Assembly (NCBI GenBank): GCA_001898145.1
Contig: MKSR01000047.1
Coordinates: 310,001-374,000, forward strand
DNA from: Dyadobacter sp. 50-39
GTDB taxonomy: Bacteria; Bacteroidota; Bacteroidia; Cytophagales; Spirosomataceae
DNA: 64,000 nucleotides
Direction of reading: 5' to 3'
Under the pieces are notes generated by a model. That model was given only the letters and a program-made list of their open reading frames with translations, searched no databases and was not told where the DNA came from. The translations under genes and the position numbers were made by a program. Below, one piece after another: positions 53,696 to 63,177 of the stretch; position 1 is the first letter of the stretch; every line of letters begins with the position of its first letter.

Positions 53696-54178
53696 TTACT
53701 TCCAGATCCCCAGTAGCCGCCGGGCTACGATGATCTCTGCGGTATGGTAGGAGTTGTGGTCTGCTATTAGCATCGCTTCGCGCACGATATTTTGTCCGCT
53801 GCCCCAGGGTAACGGGCTGAAAAGGTCTCTTTGCTCATCATGCAGAAGGTTAAAGAAGCGCTGTTGGTCATTATTGATTTGCTTTACACTTTCTTCCCAC
53901 TGCGCGTCGCTCACCTGATCGGTCGGCTGCGGCCAGTATTCATCGGGCCATATCAGCGTTTGATAATCCTTTGAAATAGAAAAATCGACAATGTCTTTCT
54001 GGGCAATCCGGATGTGCTCTACAAGTTGCCAGATGCTGTACGGCAGGTTGGCCGGAGTTACCGCGCGCTGGTCGGCCGGTATGCCGGAGAGCGCTTCTTC
54101 AAGCGTTACGTGTGCATTTCCACCCTTTACCAGGTCGGTCAGTTCATTAATCAGTTTTTTTCGCTGGTCTGCATGCAT
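53696..54178 (-). CDS. DinB-family protein
   Basis: 160 residues, four-helix bundle of the DinB/YfiT kind. The three metal-ligand histidines are visible in WQLVEHIRIAQKDI and in MLIADHNSYHTAEIIVARR (two). Such proteins act as thiol-dependent transferases (bacillithiol or glutathione-like) or unknown metalloenzymes; the name comes from damage-inducible relatives. Cytoplasmic. It stands between DUF1080 (convergent) and a Gfo/Idh gene (divergent, 128 bases), with no obvious functional link. Confidence 0.86.
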   Translation of the reverse strand: MHADQRKKLINELTDLVKGGNAHVTLEEALSGIPADQRAVTPANLPYSIWQLVEHIRIAQKDIVDFSISKDYQTLIWPDEYWPQPTDQVSDAQWEESVKQINNDQQRFFNLLHDEQRDLFSPLPWGSGQNIVREAMLIADHNSYHTAEIIVARRLLGIWK

Positions 54179-54306
54179 GGATCGTTCGTTATTAGTAGGT
54201 TGGGGAATTACGTGTCAAAATGTACATATTTTTGATTTACCGGCGCAGCAAATCCCGAATTGTTTAAATTAGAGGGATCATCTTCTTAACCTTTGAAATT
54301 CTTCAA

Positions 54307-55686
54307 ATGAAGCCTAATCGCCGTAATTTCATCAAAAACGTTACAGCCGCGTCTGCATTGCTGGCCACCGAAAGCATTGCCAAGCCTTTTCACATTATCA
54401 GGGACCTCAAAAAAATTAGTCCCAATGACAAGATCCGTTTCGCGACGATAGGGATGGGGATTCAGGGACACAGCGACACGAAGGCGGCTTTGCGCAGCTC
54501 TCCGGATGTAGAGTTTGTTGCCGCTGCCGACCTGTACGACGGCCGTCTCACCCGTGTAAAGGAGCTCTATGGAAAGGATATTTTCACGACCAGGGACTAC
54601 CGGAAGATTCTCGAAAGGAAGGATATAGATGCAGTCCTTGTAGTGACCCCCGACCATTGGCACGACCACATCACCAAGGCCGCATTGCAGGCGGGAAAGA
54701 ATGTGTATTGTGAAAAGCCGATGGTACACCACATTAACGAAGGCCTGTCGGTAATTGATGCCTGGAAGAAATCCGGAAAAACGATGCAGGTGGGTAGTCA
54801 GCGGATCAGTTCAGCTTCGTTCAAAGAAGCAAAGCGCTTGTTCCAGGCAGGTGAAATAGGGGAGATTAACTACGTCGAGTCCAATAATGACCGTTTCAAC
54901 GCTATCGGCGCGTGGAATTATTCCATCCCGACCGACGCGTCGCCGAGCACTGTGGACTGGGATACATACCTTGGCGACGCCCCCAAACGTCCGTTTGATG
55001 CGAAGCGATTCTTCCGCTGGAGAAACTATCAGGATTACGGGACCGGGGTGGGCGGTGATCTTTTTGTACACCTTATAACCGGTGTGCATTTTGTAACCAA
55101 TTCGCTGGGACCAGAGCGCGTGATGTCCTCCGGCGAGCTTAGCTACTGGAAAGATGGCCGGGATGTCCCCGATGTGCTCGTGTCGATCCTTGATTATCCT
55201 AAAACGGATATTCATGCCAATTTCCAGATGGTGCTTCGTTTGAACTTCGCCAATGCCGGAGCGATAGCCAACAACACCCGCATTATCGGTACGGAAGGTC
55301 AGATAGAATTCACTGAAAACAACCTGGTGCTGACGAAGAAGAAACTGCCGAAGGCGCCCGGCATGGGAGGATACGACAGCTTTAACACATTCTCCGAGGC
55401 ACAGCAGAAAGAGTTCAAAAAGCAATATGACGCACAGTACCCGGAAGATACCCGCAAGGCCGAGCCTGTGAAGGAAGTTCGCTTTGAAGCTCCCAAGGAG
55501 GATGATGCGCACGCTAACCATTTCAGGGACTTTTTTGAAAACGTCAAAAAGGGGAGCCTGGGAACGGTGGAAGACCCGGTGTTTGGTTTCCGGGCCGCGG
55601 CGCCGGTACTGGCTTGCAACGAAAGCTATTTCAGCAAGAAAATCGTCCATTGGGACCCTGTGGCGATGAAAACGAAGAAGAAATAA
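54307..55686 (+). CDS. Gfo/Idh/MocA oxidoreductase with exported leader
   Basis: 459 residues, starting KPNRRNFIKNVTAASALLATESIA, a twin-arginine-like signal. Rossmann start FATIGMGIQGHSD, VVTPDHWHDHI, EKP lysine motif (YCEKPMVHH) and the alpha/beta dimer domain with YGTGVGGDLFVHLITG and IIGTEGQIEF. The extra 70 residues over the Gfo/Idh gene at 21.8 kb are an acidic, basic insertion near 350-400. It should oxidise a sugar or glycoside with bound NAD(P) in the periplasm. A terminator follows; the esterase begins 77 bases after the stop. Confidence 0.9.
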   Translation: MKPNRRNFIKNVTAASALLATESIAKPFHIIRDLKKISPNDKIRFATIGMGIQGHSDTKAALRSSPDVEFVAAADLYDGRLTRVKELYGKDIFTTRDYRKILERKDIDAVLVVTPDHWHDHITKAALQAGKNVYCEKPMVHHINEGLSVIDAWKKSGKTMQVGSQRISSASFKEAKRLFQAGEIGEINYVESNNDRFNAIGAWNYSIPTDASPSTVDWDTYLGDAPKRPFDAKRFFRWRNYQDYGTGVGGDLFVHLITGVHFVTNSLGPERVMSSGELSYWKDGRDVPDVLVSILDYPKTDIHANFQMVLRLNFANAGAIANNTRIIGTEGQIEFTENNLVLTKKKLPKAPGMGGYDSFNTFSEAQQKEFKKQYDAQYPEDTRKAEPVKEVRFEAPKEDDAHANHFRDFFENVKKGSLGTVEDPVFGFRAAAPVLACNESYFSKKIVHWDPVAMKTKKK

Positions 55687-55698
55687 ACCTTCATACCG

Positions 55699-55729
55699 AG
55701 CGGGAGATGCACAGCGTCTCCCGCTTTTG
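55699..55729 (+). terminator. Intrinsic terminator after the Gfo/Idh gene
   Basis: AGCGGGAGA (55699-55707) pairs with TCTCCCGCT (55717-55725), 9 bases, with a 9-base loop and a short T run, 13 bases after the stop codon. Confidence 0.8.
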
Positions 55730-55763
55730 TTAGGGTTAAATTCTCAATCCAACTGTTCCTGGT

Positions 55764-56624
55764 ATGAAGATCATTTCCACAATCGCATTGGCTGCCATGC
55801 TGGCCATCCCTGCGCTTGCCCAGACCGGCAAGGTGCTCGATAATTTGTCGGTGCCTTCCAAACTGCTCAAATCCGACCGCAAATTTGCGATTTACCTTCC
55901 CCCCGATTACGGAACTTCCGAACGAAGCTACCCGGTGATGTACCTGCTGCATGGCGCGGGGGATGACCATACCGGCTGGGTGCAGTTTGGCGAGGTGCTG
56001 CATATTGCCGATAAGGCCATCAGTGAGGGCAAAGCTACGCCGATGATTATTGTAATGCCAGATGCAAACACGGGAAGGAGAGGGTATTTTAATGACGTGA
56101 AGGGCGACTGGAACTACGAGGACTTCTTTTTTACCGAGCTGATGCCTTATGTAGAGAAAAAATTTCGCATTAAAGGTGAGAAAAGGTTCCGGGCCATTGC
56201 AGGGCTGTCCATGGGCGGTGGCGGCAGTTTCATGTATGCATTGCACCATCCGGAGCTATTCTCTTCCGCCTGCCCGCTCAGCGCGTCAACAGGGCCTATA
56301 ACATTGGAAGATGCCAAAAAGAACCTGATCCGCAATAACCCGAACATTGCCGACTCTACCGTCGAGCGGTACTACAATCGCCACAGCGCATTGGCTTTGA
56401 TCAACAATATCGCAGACGACCAGAAGAAGGCTGTGCGGTGGTATATCGACTGTGGCGACGATGATTTCTTATATGAAGGCAATAGTTTGGTTCACATAGC
56501 ATTACGCAAAAAGGAGGTTCCGCATGAGTTCCGCGTGCGTGAAGGGGGCCATACGTGGACTTATTGGCGTGAATCGCTTCCCGAGGTGCTGGCATTTGTA
56601 TCGCAGGCATTTCATCAGTACTGA
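55764..56624 (+). CDS. Secreted esterase (alpha/beta hydrolase, esterase D type)
   Basis: 286 residues with a Sec signal (KIISTIALAAMLAIPALAQ). Motifs: YAIYLPPDY-like RKFAIYLPPDYGT, PVMYLLHGAGDDH, AGLSMGGGGSFMYAL with nucleophile Ser149, WYIDCGDDDFLYEGN with the acid, and GGHTWTYWRES with the catalytic His. This is the esterase D/feruloyl or acetyl esterase group (CE1-like), which removes acyl groups from xylan or other polysaccharide. It is upstream of the SDR by 5 bases in one unit and fits the glycan-degradation theme. Substrate not proven. Confidence 0.88.
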   Translation: MKIISTIALAAMLAIPALAQTGKVLDNLSVPSKLLKSDRKFAIYLPPDYGTSERSYPVMYLLHGAGDDHTGWVQFGEVLHIADKAISEGKATPMIIVMPDANTGRRGYFNDVKGDWNYEDFFFTELMPYVEKKFRIKGEKRFRAIAGLSMGGGGSFMYALHHPELFSSACPLSASTGPITLEDAKKNLIRNNPNIADSTVERYYNRHSALALINNIADDQKKAVRWYIDCGDDDFLYEGNSLVHIALRKKEVPHEFRVREGGHTWTYWRESLPEVLAFVSQAFHQY

Positions 56625-56629
56625 TCGCC

Positions 56630-57415
56630 ATGGTACAGGATGTTTTACCCGGTATCAGGCAATTTGACCTTACCGGCAAGGCCGCTATTATCACGGGCGG
56701 CTCCAAGGGGCTGGGCCTTGCCATGGCCGCCGGGCTGGCGTCGGCGGGCTGCGATATACTGCTAGTCAACCGCAGCGCGCTGGACGGCGAACGGAGTGCT
56801 GCCGAGCTATGCATTTCGTTCGGCACACGCGTGCTTTCCTATGCAGCGGACATTACCCGTGAAGAAGAGGTAGTGGATATGGTCGAATTTGCACTGGAGA
56901 GTTTCGGAAAGATAGACATTCTTATCAATAGCGCCGGGATCAACATCCGGGGACCTATCGACGAGCTGTCTCAGGCAGATTTCAAGCAAGTCATGGATGT
57001 CAATGTGACAGGTACCTGGCTTGTCTGCCGGGCGGTTGCACCGCACATGAAGGCGCAGCAAGGAGGCCGCATCATTAATCTTGCTAGTACATTGGGTCTG
57101 GTAGGCCTGGCCAATCGGACTCCCTACACAGCCAGCAAGGGTGCCATTGTGCAGATGACCCGGGCGCTGGCGTTGGAACTTGCCCCATTTGACATCATGG
57201 TGAATGCCATATGCCCCGGACCGTTCCTGACAGAAATGAACATTCCCATCGCTGAGAGCGACGATGCCCGTAACATCATACTTGGCGCGACGGCATTGCG
57301 CCGATGGGGGCATTTGCGTGAGATTCAGGGTGCTGCCATATTTCTAGCCAGCGATGCAGCCAGCTATATGGTGGGATCCATCCTGACAGTGGATGGCGGA
57401 TGGACTGCGCGTTAA
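56630..57415 (+). CDS. SDR oxidoreductase (gluconate 5-dehydrogenase-like)
   Basis: 261 residues. Cofactor loop ITGGSKGLGLAM, NSAGINIRG, LASTLGLVGL serine region, YTASKGAIVQM (Tyr-X3-Lys) and AICPGPFLTEMN. The chain resembles gluconate 5-dehydrogenase/2-deoxygluconate dehydrogenase and similar sugar-acid SDRs. Cytoplasmic, no signal. It follows the esterase by 5 bases, so the two are co-expressed; together they could act on an acylated sugar after uptake. Exact substrate unknown. Confidence 0.88.
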   Translation: MVQDVLPGIRQFDLTGKAAIITGGSKGLGLAMAAGLASAGCDILLVNRSALDGERSAAELCISFGTRVLSYAADITREEEVVDMVEFALESFGKIDILINSAGINIRGPIDELSQADFKQVMDVNVTGTWLVCRAVAPHMKAQQGGRIINLASTLGLVGLANRTPYTASKGAIVQMTRALALELAPFDIMVNAICPGPFLTEMNIPIAESDDARNIILGATALRRWGHLREIQGAAIFLASDAASYMVGSILTVDGGWTAR

Positions 57416-57983
57416 TCATATTTTAATCTCGTAAAATATAATTTTTAAAAGATCGCGTCGTTGATAGGCTTACTTTTGCCGTAGCTAGTGCAAAAATCAA
57501 GTTAGTTTCGGCAAAATTGGTATTACTATCTGCATAATGACCGTTTCCACGCTGTGGGGGCGGTTTTTTGTTTTGTATACGCTTAGTTACTGCGTATATA
57601 GACCGGTTAGTAGTATACGTCAAGTAACTGATGGTTATTTTTCAAGAAAACATAGTCAGAAAGCAGGAATCCTTGTTTATGTAAATAATTTCATATCTTT
57701 TTGTACATCCGGTGCCTGCGTAAAGCATCTCGGCATTGCTGGGTGAGAAAATATAACATTTTCTAGTTAAACCTCCCGTCTAAGTTTAAAGAAATCGCCA
57801 GCCGGTTACGAACGGCGTTTTGAAAGTAGGATTTTTAAGATTTTAAGTAAGATAAATTGTGTATGGTAGACACTTCTGTGACTTGTTGAAAAACAAGGGC
57901 TTATGCATGAATTCCGAGTTGTAATATCCTTTCATTTTTTTATAATTTTTTTAACTATTTACTATCTATCTATACTATAATCT
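57416..57983. other. 568-base leader/intergenic region before susC
   Basis: AT-rich. It contains a terminator at 57540-57569, a promoter-like TACTTTTG at 57471-57478 (no clear -33 element), a 6-base stem with GAAA loop at 57882-57897 (CTTGTT/AACAAG), and a TATC-rich run just before the susC start (57955-57980). No plausible gene; the short open frame at 57537-57746 overlaps the terminator. The susC promoter was not identified. Confidence 0.6.
57540..57569 (+). terminator. Intrinsic terminator or attenuator in the susC leader
   Basis: ACCGTTTCCAC (57540-57550) pairs with GTGGGGGCGGT (57554-57564) as an 11-base stem that uses three U-G wobbles, with a 3-base loop and a following T run. It lies 125 bases after the SDR stop, so it may end that unit, or act on a transcript from a promoter near 57471. 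Confidence 0.75.
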
Positions 57984-60900
57984 ATGAGGATTTCTGAACG
58001 GGAAAGGTACCGTAGCCTAACGCGGTATTTTTACTCCCTTCTGTTGACCCTGTTGGTCATGACCGGTGCATACGCTCAGGATGTAACGGTGAAGGGAAAA
58101 GTGAACGATGAGCAGGGACAGGGATTGCCTGGGGTGAGTATCCTGGTAAAGGGGACGTCGGCAGGTACGGTGACCGACATTGAAGGTAACTACACAGTGA
58201 ATGCTCCGGGTACGGCAACGCTCGTGTTCTCCTTCATCGGATACATTACACAGGAGATTCCATTGGGCAACAAAACAAGCCTGGATGTGAAAATGGCAAC
58301 TGATACCAAAGCGCTGGACGAAGTTGTGGTCGTGGGTTATGGTACTGCCAAGAAAGCAACACTGACCGGTTCGGTAACGGCCGTGAAAGGTGCTGAACTC
58401 CAAAAAGCGCCTTCGACCAACCTTTCCAATACGTTGGGTGGTCGTTTGCCAGGTGTTTCGGCGGTGCAGTCGAGTGGTGAGCCAGGTTATGACGGCTCGG
58501 CGATCCGTATCCGTGGTACAAACTCTCTGGGTAACAGCAATGCGCTGATCGTTGTGGACGGGGTGCCCAACCGTTCCGGTGGTCTGGACCGTCTTAACCC
58601 GGCTGACATTGAAAGTATTTCGGTACTGAAAGATGCAGCAGCTGCGATTTACGGCTCACGCGCCGGTAACGGGGTTATACTCATTACCACTAAACGCGGA
58701 AAAAGCGGTAAGCCGCAACTCTCTTACGACCTGAACCTGGGTATTGCGCAGCCAACGCGGACACCAAAAATGTCAAATGCGGCGGAATATGCCACGATCC
58801 GCAACGAGTTGCAGATCTACGACAACCTGCCGGTTGGACAGTGGCAAGGTGCATTGCAGGGCTTCAACACCAACGGTTCCTATACCCGAACCGACAATGG
58901 TAATGTGCTGAGCGCTGTGTTCACACCAACCGACCTGCAAAAGTTCCGCGACGGTTCCGATCCGCTGACGCATCCGAATACAGACTGGTACGGCTCTGTA
59001 ATCCGCAACTGGTCACCTCAGCAGCGCCACAACCTGCAATTGACCGGTGGTAGCGAAAACATCAAGTACCTCGCTTCATTGGGTTACATTAACCAGGATG
59101 GTAATTATGTGAACTCGGCGACGGGCTACAAGCAGTACGACATGCGTGTGAACCTCGACACGAAGATCAACAAATACGTCACGGCTAAATTGGGCGTGGT
59201 AATGCGTGAAGAGTTCCGCCGCTTCCCGAATGGTGGTGGTGCTGGCGATATTTTCCGTATGCTTATGCGCGGTAAGCCTACCGAAATCGCGATCTGGCCG
59301 GATGGACGTCCGGGGCCTGATATCGAAAACGGGCAGAACCCGGCGGTAATCACGACCAACACGACTGGTTATAACAACGACAAACGCGACTATATCCAAA
59401 CGAATGGTCAGCTGGATATCGATGTGCCTGGCGTACCAGGTTTGAAAGTAACGGCAATGGCTGCGATTGATAAGCAACTACGCCGTCAGAAGTCTTTCCA
59501 GAAACCCTGGACACTGTATTACTGGGATAAAAAGACTTTCGAAGCAGACGGCACCACGCCTTTGCTGACCGGAACGGTGCGTTCGACATTCAACGATCCG
59601 CGTCTGACCGAAACGTCTTCGCAGGAGCTTTCGATCCAGCTTACCGGCCAGGCTTCTTACGAGAAATCGTTCGGTTCGCACAACTTCAATGCAATGGTAG
59701 GTATCCAGCGGGAAACGGTAGATGCAGATGGTTTTTTTGCGTACCGCCGTTATTTCATCTCCCCTGTGGTAGATCAGCTTTTCGCGGGTGGTACACCTGA
59801 GCAGAATATCGGAAACTCGGGTACCAACAACGGAGACCTTTACAAAAGAGCACGTTTGAGCTATTTTGGTCGGGTAGGTTACAACTTCAAGGAAAAATAC
59901 CTGGCCGAGTTCCTGTGGCGCGCGGATGGTTCATACGTATTCCCGAAACAGGGCCGTTTCGGTTTCTTCCCGGGGGTATCAGCCGGTTGGCGTATTTCTG
60001 AGGAAGGGTTCTGGAAAAACAATATCCACTTCGTGAATAACGTGAAGCTGCGTGCATCATGGGGACAAATGGGTGCTGAACCGTATCTGCTCGGGACCGA
60101 GACGCTGGCGGAATACCAATACCTGAACACCATGGGATTTGGTACCTACATTGTAAACGATCAGGTAGTGAAAACGCTTCTGGAATCGCGGGTTGCAAAC
60201 AACAACTTTACCTGGGAGGTGGCAAACAACTCCAACATCGGTATCGAAGGTACTTTGTGGAAAGACCGCATTGCATTTGAAATCGACTACTTTGTCAATA
60301 ACCGTTCGAAAATCCTGATCCCGATGACAGGTTCGACACCTTCTTCGGCGGGTATCGATGGCAAGCTTCCGCCTGTAAACCTTGGTAAGTTGCAAAACAA
60401 AGGTTTTGAATTCAAGGTAAGCTACGACGGCGCTATCGACAACTTTACCTACTCGGTAGGGGTGAATGGTGGTTATGCCAAAAACACGATCAAATACTGG
60501 AACGAAACGCCGGGTATCCCTGCATACCAGACGACTACCGGCCGCCCTTACCAGGCATTCCTTGCATACCAGTATGATGGCGTTTTCCGTGACCAGTCCG
60601 AAATCGATGCGAACACAATTGATTACAGCGGTATTACCGGTACGCTTCGCCCTGGCGACATGAAGTTCAAGGATGTGAGCGGTGATGGCAAAATCACCAA
60701 GGATGATATGGTGCGTTCAGAGAAGACCAACCGTCCGCGATTCACCGGCGGTATGAACATCAACCTGGGCTATAAGGCATTCGACCTGTCTATCCTGTTC
60801 CAGGGTGCAACCGGCGGTCTGCAATACGTAGGCCAGACAGAATCAGGCGATATTGGTAACTATTTGAAATATGCTTACGACCACCGCTGGACGATCGACA

Positions 60901-61223
60901 ACCCAAGCTCGACAGACCCGCGTTTGGCCAACCGTAACAATACCTATTATACCAACCTGACGAACGCAGATTCACCCGGAGCAAACACCTATTACCTGAA
61001 AAGCAACAACTACCTGCGCTTGAAAAATATTGAGCTGGGTTATAACCTGCCTTCGGAAATCGGTTCGAAAATCGGTGTTGGCAACCTGCGCATTTATGTA
61101 AACGCATTAAACCTGTTCACGATCGACAAGATCAAGATCTGGGATCCGGAAGCGACTTCAACCAACGGACAATACTATCCGCAGTCGCGAGTTCTTAATG
61201 CAGGTGTACGTGTAACTTTCTAA
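57984..61223 (+). CDS. SusC/RagA-family TonB-dependent outer-membrane receptor
   Basis: 1079 residues with a signal peptide (SLLLTLLVMTGAYAQ). Residues 33-110 are the carboxypeptidase-D-like regulatory domain (GKVNDEQGQGLPGVSILVKGT), followed by the TonB box region LDEVVVVGYGT, the plug domain (115-240, RIRGTNSLGNSNALIVVDGVP, IYGSRAGNGVILITTKRG) and a 22-strand barrel ending in LNAGVRVTF. No N-terminal STN signalling domain, so it is not of the anti-sigma-controlled type. It imports oligosaccharides or other large molecules with SusD. SusD starts 10 bases after the stop. No glycosidase gene follows within the window. Confidence 0.95.
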   Translation: MRISERERYRSLTRYFYSLLLTLLVMTGAYAQDVTVKGKVNDEQGQGLPGVSILVKGTSAGTVTDIEGNYTVNAPGTATLVFSFIGYITQEIPLGNKTSLDVKMATDTKALDEVVVVGYGTAKKATLTGSVTAVKGAELQKAPSTNLSNTLGGRLPGVSAVQSSGEPGYDGSAIRIRGTNSLGNSNALIVVDGVPNRSGGLDRLNPADIESISVLKDAAAAIYGSRAGNGVILITTKRGKSGKPQLSYDLNLGIAQPTRTPKMSNAAEYATIRNELQIYDNLPVGQWQGALQGFNTNGSYTRTDNGNVLSAVFTPTDLQKFRDGSDPLTHPNTDWYGSVIRNWSPQQRHNLQLTGGSENIKYLASLGYINQDGNYVNSATGYKQYDMRVNLDTKINKYVTAKLGVVMREEFRRFPNGGGAGDIFRMLMRGKPTEIAIWPDGRPGPDIENGQNPAVITTNTTGYNNDKRDYIQTNGQLDIDVPGVPGLKVTAMAAIDKQLRRQKSFQKPWTLYYWDKKTFEADGTTPLLTGTVRSTFNDPRLTETSSQELSIQLTGQASYEKSFGSHNFNAMVGIQRETVDADGFFAYRRYFISPVVDQLFAGGTPEQNIGNSGTNNGDLYKRARLSYFGRVGYNFKEKYLAEFLWRADGSYVFPKQGRFGFFPGVSAGWRISEEGFWKNNIHFVNNVKLRASWGQMGAEPYLLGTETLAEYQYLNTMGFGTYIVNDQVVKTLLESRVANNNFTWEVANNSNIGIEGTLWKDRIAFEIDYFVNNRSKILIPMTGSTPSSAGIDGKLPPVNLGKLQNKGFEFKVSYDGAIDNFTYSVGVNGGYAKNTIKYWNETPGIPAYQTTTGRPYQAFLAYQYDGVFRDQSEIDANTIDYSGITGTLRPGDMKFKDVSGDGKITKDDMVRSEKTNRPRFTGGMNINLGYKAFDLSILFQGATGGLQYVGQTESGDIGNYLKYAYDHRWTIDNPSSTDPRLANRNNTYYTNLTNADSPGANTYYLKSNNYLRLKNIELGYNLPSEIGSKIGVGNLRIYVNALNLFTIDKIKIWDPEATSTNGQYYPQSRVLNAGVRVTF

Positions 61224-61233
61224 GACTTAAAAA

Positions 61234-63114
61234 ATGAAACTGAGTTATAAAAATTGGATTTTTCTGGCGGCGCTTGCCATGACGGGGCTGGTGTCGTGCG
61301 ACACTGACTTTCTGGATGTAACGCCGCCCACCGAAATCCCAACCGACGAGGTTTGGAAAGATGGTGCACTGGCCGAAGGGTTTGTGACCGGTATTTACCA
61401 GGGACTCCAGCAAGGTGGTTTCAGCGAGCAAATGCTGGCCTCGCTGACCGACGAAGCGGTATTTACCCACACAGGCCGTAACATTAACACCGTAAACGAA
61501 GGTAGTTTGAGCCCTTCCAACCTGGGTTGGGTTGACGATACCTACGGATGGGGACCTATGTACACGCGTATCCGTGCGGCCAACCAGGCCATTGCGGCGC
61601 TGCCTACTTCCACTTTCACGGATCAGACTCTTAAAGACCGTCTGAAAGGAGAAGCGCACTTCATGCGTGCATACTACTATCATCAGTTGGTTCGCTACTA
61701 TGGTTCGGTGCCGCTTATTACGAAGGTATATGCCTTGAATGAGGACTATTCTGTGCCGCGTAACACGTTTGAGGAATGTGTGAAGTTTATCGCGGCTGAT
61801 TGTGATAGCGCTGCGGCATTGCTGAAAGGCAAAGCGGATCAGAAAGGCCGGGCTTCGGAGGTGTCGGCATTGGCATTGAAGTCGCGCATCTTGTTGTACG
61901 CTGCGAGCGATTTGCATGACGTTCCCACTGCAAAGGCCAAATCAGCATTGATCGCTGCTTATCCAAACCCGGAATTTGTGGGCTACACCGCGGGCGACCG
62001 CAAGGCACGCTGGACAGCCGCACAGGCTGCTGCGAAAGCTGCACTGGATCTGAAAGCAGGTTACAAGCTCAATCTGACCGCACCGGTTACCGCCGCGCAA
62101 GGTAAAATCAATTACATTTCGATGGCAATGGCTGGATACAGTGCCGACAAAACCCTGGATGCTTCCGGTGGCGACGATATTATCTTCGGCCGCTATTTCA
62201 CCGCCAGCCAGACATCGGACGGAGCGCGGCAGACCGGATTGAACAACGGCCCTAACGGTTATCACAACTGGGCGGGTAATACCCCGATCGGATTGCTGGT
62301 GGACGACTATGAAATGATGGACGGAACGTCCTTCTCGTGGACTAATCCGACCCATAAGACCAACCCTTACGTGAACCGTGATCCACGTTTCTATGCCACC
62401 GTCATGTATGATGGTGCCCCTTGGAAACCGCGCCCTTCGGATGCGAAAGACCCTGCAAACCAAATTCAGACAGGTTCGTACGACTTGCTTGATGAAAAGG
62501 GTGCATTGTTCAATCGCAAAGGATTGGATACCCGCAGCAGCACGATCGAAGACTGGAATGGTAGCCGTACCGGTTACTACATGCGTAAGTTCATCGATCC
62601 GAACCCGGCATTATATGACAACACCGACCGTCAGAACATTCCATGGCCATTCCTCCGCGTAACAGAGGTGGTTTTCAACTACATCGAGGCGAGCATTGAA
62701 CTGGGTCAGGATGCTGTTGCCCTTGAATGGCTCAACAAGATCCGTTTCCGTGCAGGTATGCCTGCATTGAAAGTTTCAGGATCTGCTCTCAGAGATGCTT
62801 ACCGTCATGAGAAGCGCATTGAAATGGCTTATGAAGAACAGCGTTACCATGATGCTCGCCGCTGGATGATCGCGCCAACCACTCTGGGACGTTCTTTGCA
62901 GTTCATCACCGTGATTGGTAAGTTCAAGGCCGGCAAATCGATGAAGGAGCCGTACCACTACGATCCGACAGTGTACGATTACACCTACACGCCTACTGAG
63001 GACAAATCGCATGAGAACCGCACCTGGGTGGACAAAATGTACTTCCGTCCATTCAGCCGCGACGAAATTAACCGCAATGCGAAGCTGGTTCAAAACCCGG
63101 GCTACGACAAGTAA
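61234..63114 (+). CDS. SusD/RagB-family outer-membrane lipoprotein
   Basis: 626 residues with lipobox LVSC, lipidated Cys22. Standard SusD layout: FLDVTPPTEIPTDEVWKD, the TPR-like helices with AHFMRAYYYHQLVRYYGSVPLI, LALKSRILLYAAS, and the long C-terminal domain with INKIRFRAGMPAL, YRHEKRIEMAYEEQRYHDARRW. It caps the SusC barrel on the cell surface and binds the ligand. Longer than starch SusD but within family range. Ligand not predictable. It forms an operon with SusC, closed by the hairpin at 63140. Confidence 0.94.
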   Translation: MKLSYKNWIFLAALAMTGLVSCDTDFLDVTPPTEIPTDEVWKDGALAEGFVTGIYQGLQQGGFSEQMLASLTDEAVFTHTGRNINTVNEGSLSPSNLGWVDDTYGWGPMYTRIRAANQAIAALPTSTFTDQTLKDRLKGEAHFMRAYYYHQLVRYYGSVPLITKVYALNEDYSVPRNTFEECVKFIAADCDSAAALLKGKADQKGRASEVSALALKSRILLYAASDLHDVPTAKAKSALIAAYPNPEFVGYTAGDRKARWTAAQAAAKAALDLKAGYKLNLTAPVTAAQGKINYISMAMAGYSADKTLDASGGDDIIFGRYFTASQTSDGARQTGLNNGPNGYHNWAGNTPIGLLVDDYEMMDGTSFSWTNPTHKTNPYVNRDPRFYATVMYDGAPWKPRPSDAKDPANQIQTGSYDLLDEKGALFNRKGLDTRSSTIEDWNGSRTGYYMRKFIDPNPALYDNTDRQNIPWPFLRVTEVVFNYIEASIELGQDAVALEWLNKIRFRAGMPALKVSGSALRDAYRHEKRIEMAYEEQRYHDARRWMIAPTTLGRSLQFITVIGKFKAGKSMKEPYHYDPTVYDYTYTPTEDKSHENRTWVDKMYFRPFSRDEINRNAKLVQNPGYDK

Positions 63115-63139
63115 CGGTATCTAAGTATTCTACCGGCGA

Positions 63140-63177
63140 CTGCCCGTGCTGTTTCAGTGCGGGCAGTTTGCATTTTT
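63140..63177 (+). terminator. Intrinsic terminator after susD
   Basis: CTGCCCGTGCTG (63140-63151) pairs with CAGTGCGGGCAG (63155-63166), a 12-base stem with two wobble pairs and a 3-base loop, then TTTGCATTTTT. It is 26 bases after the susD stop. Confidence 0.85.

Noticed and set aside
57537..57746. 69-residue open frame in the susC leader
   Set aside because: It overlaps an intrinsic terminator, has no recognisable features and lies in AT-rich leader DNA.
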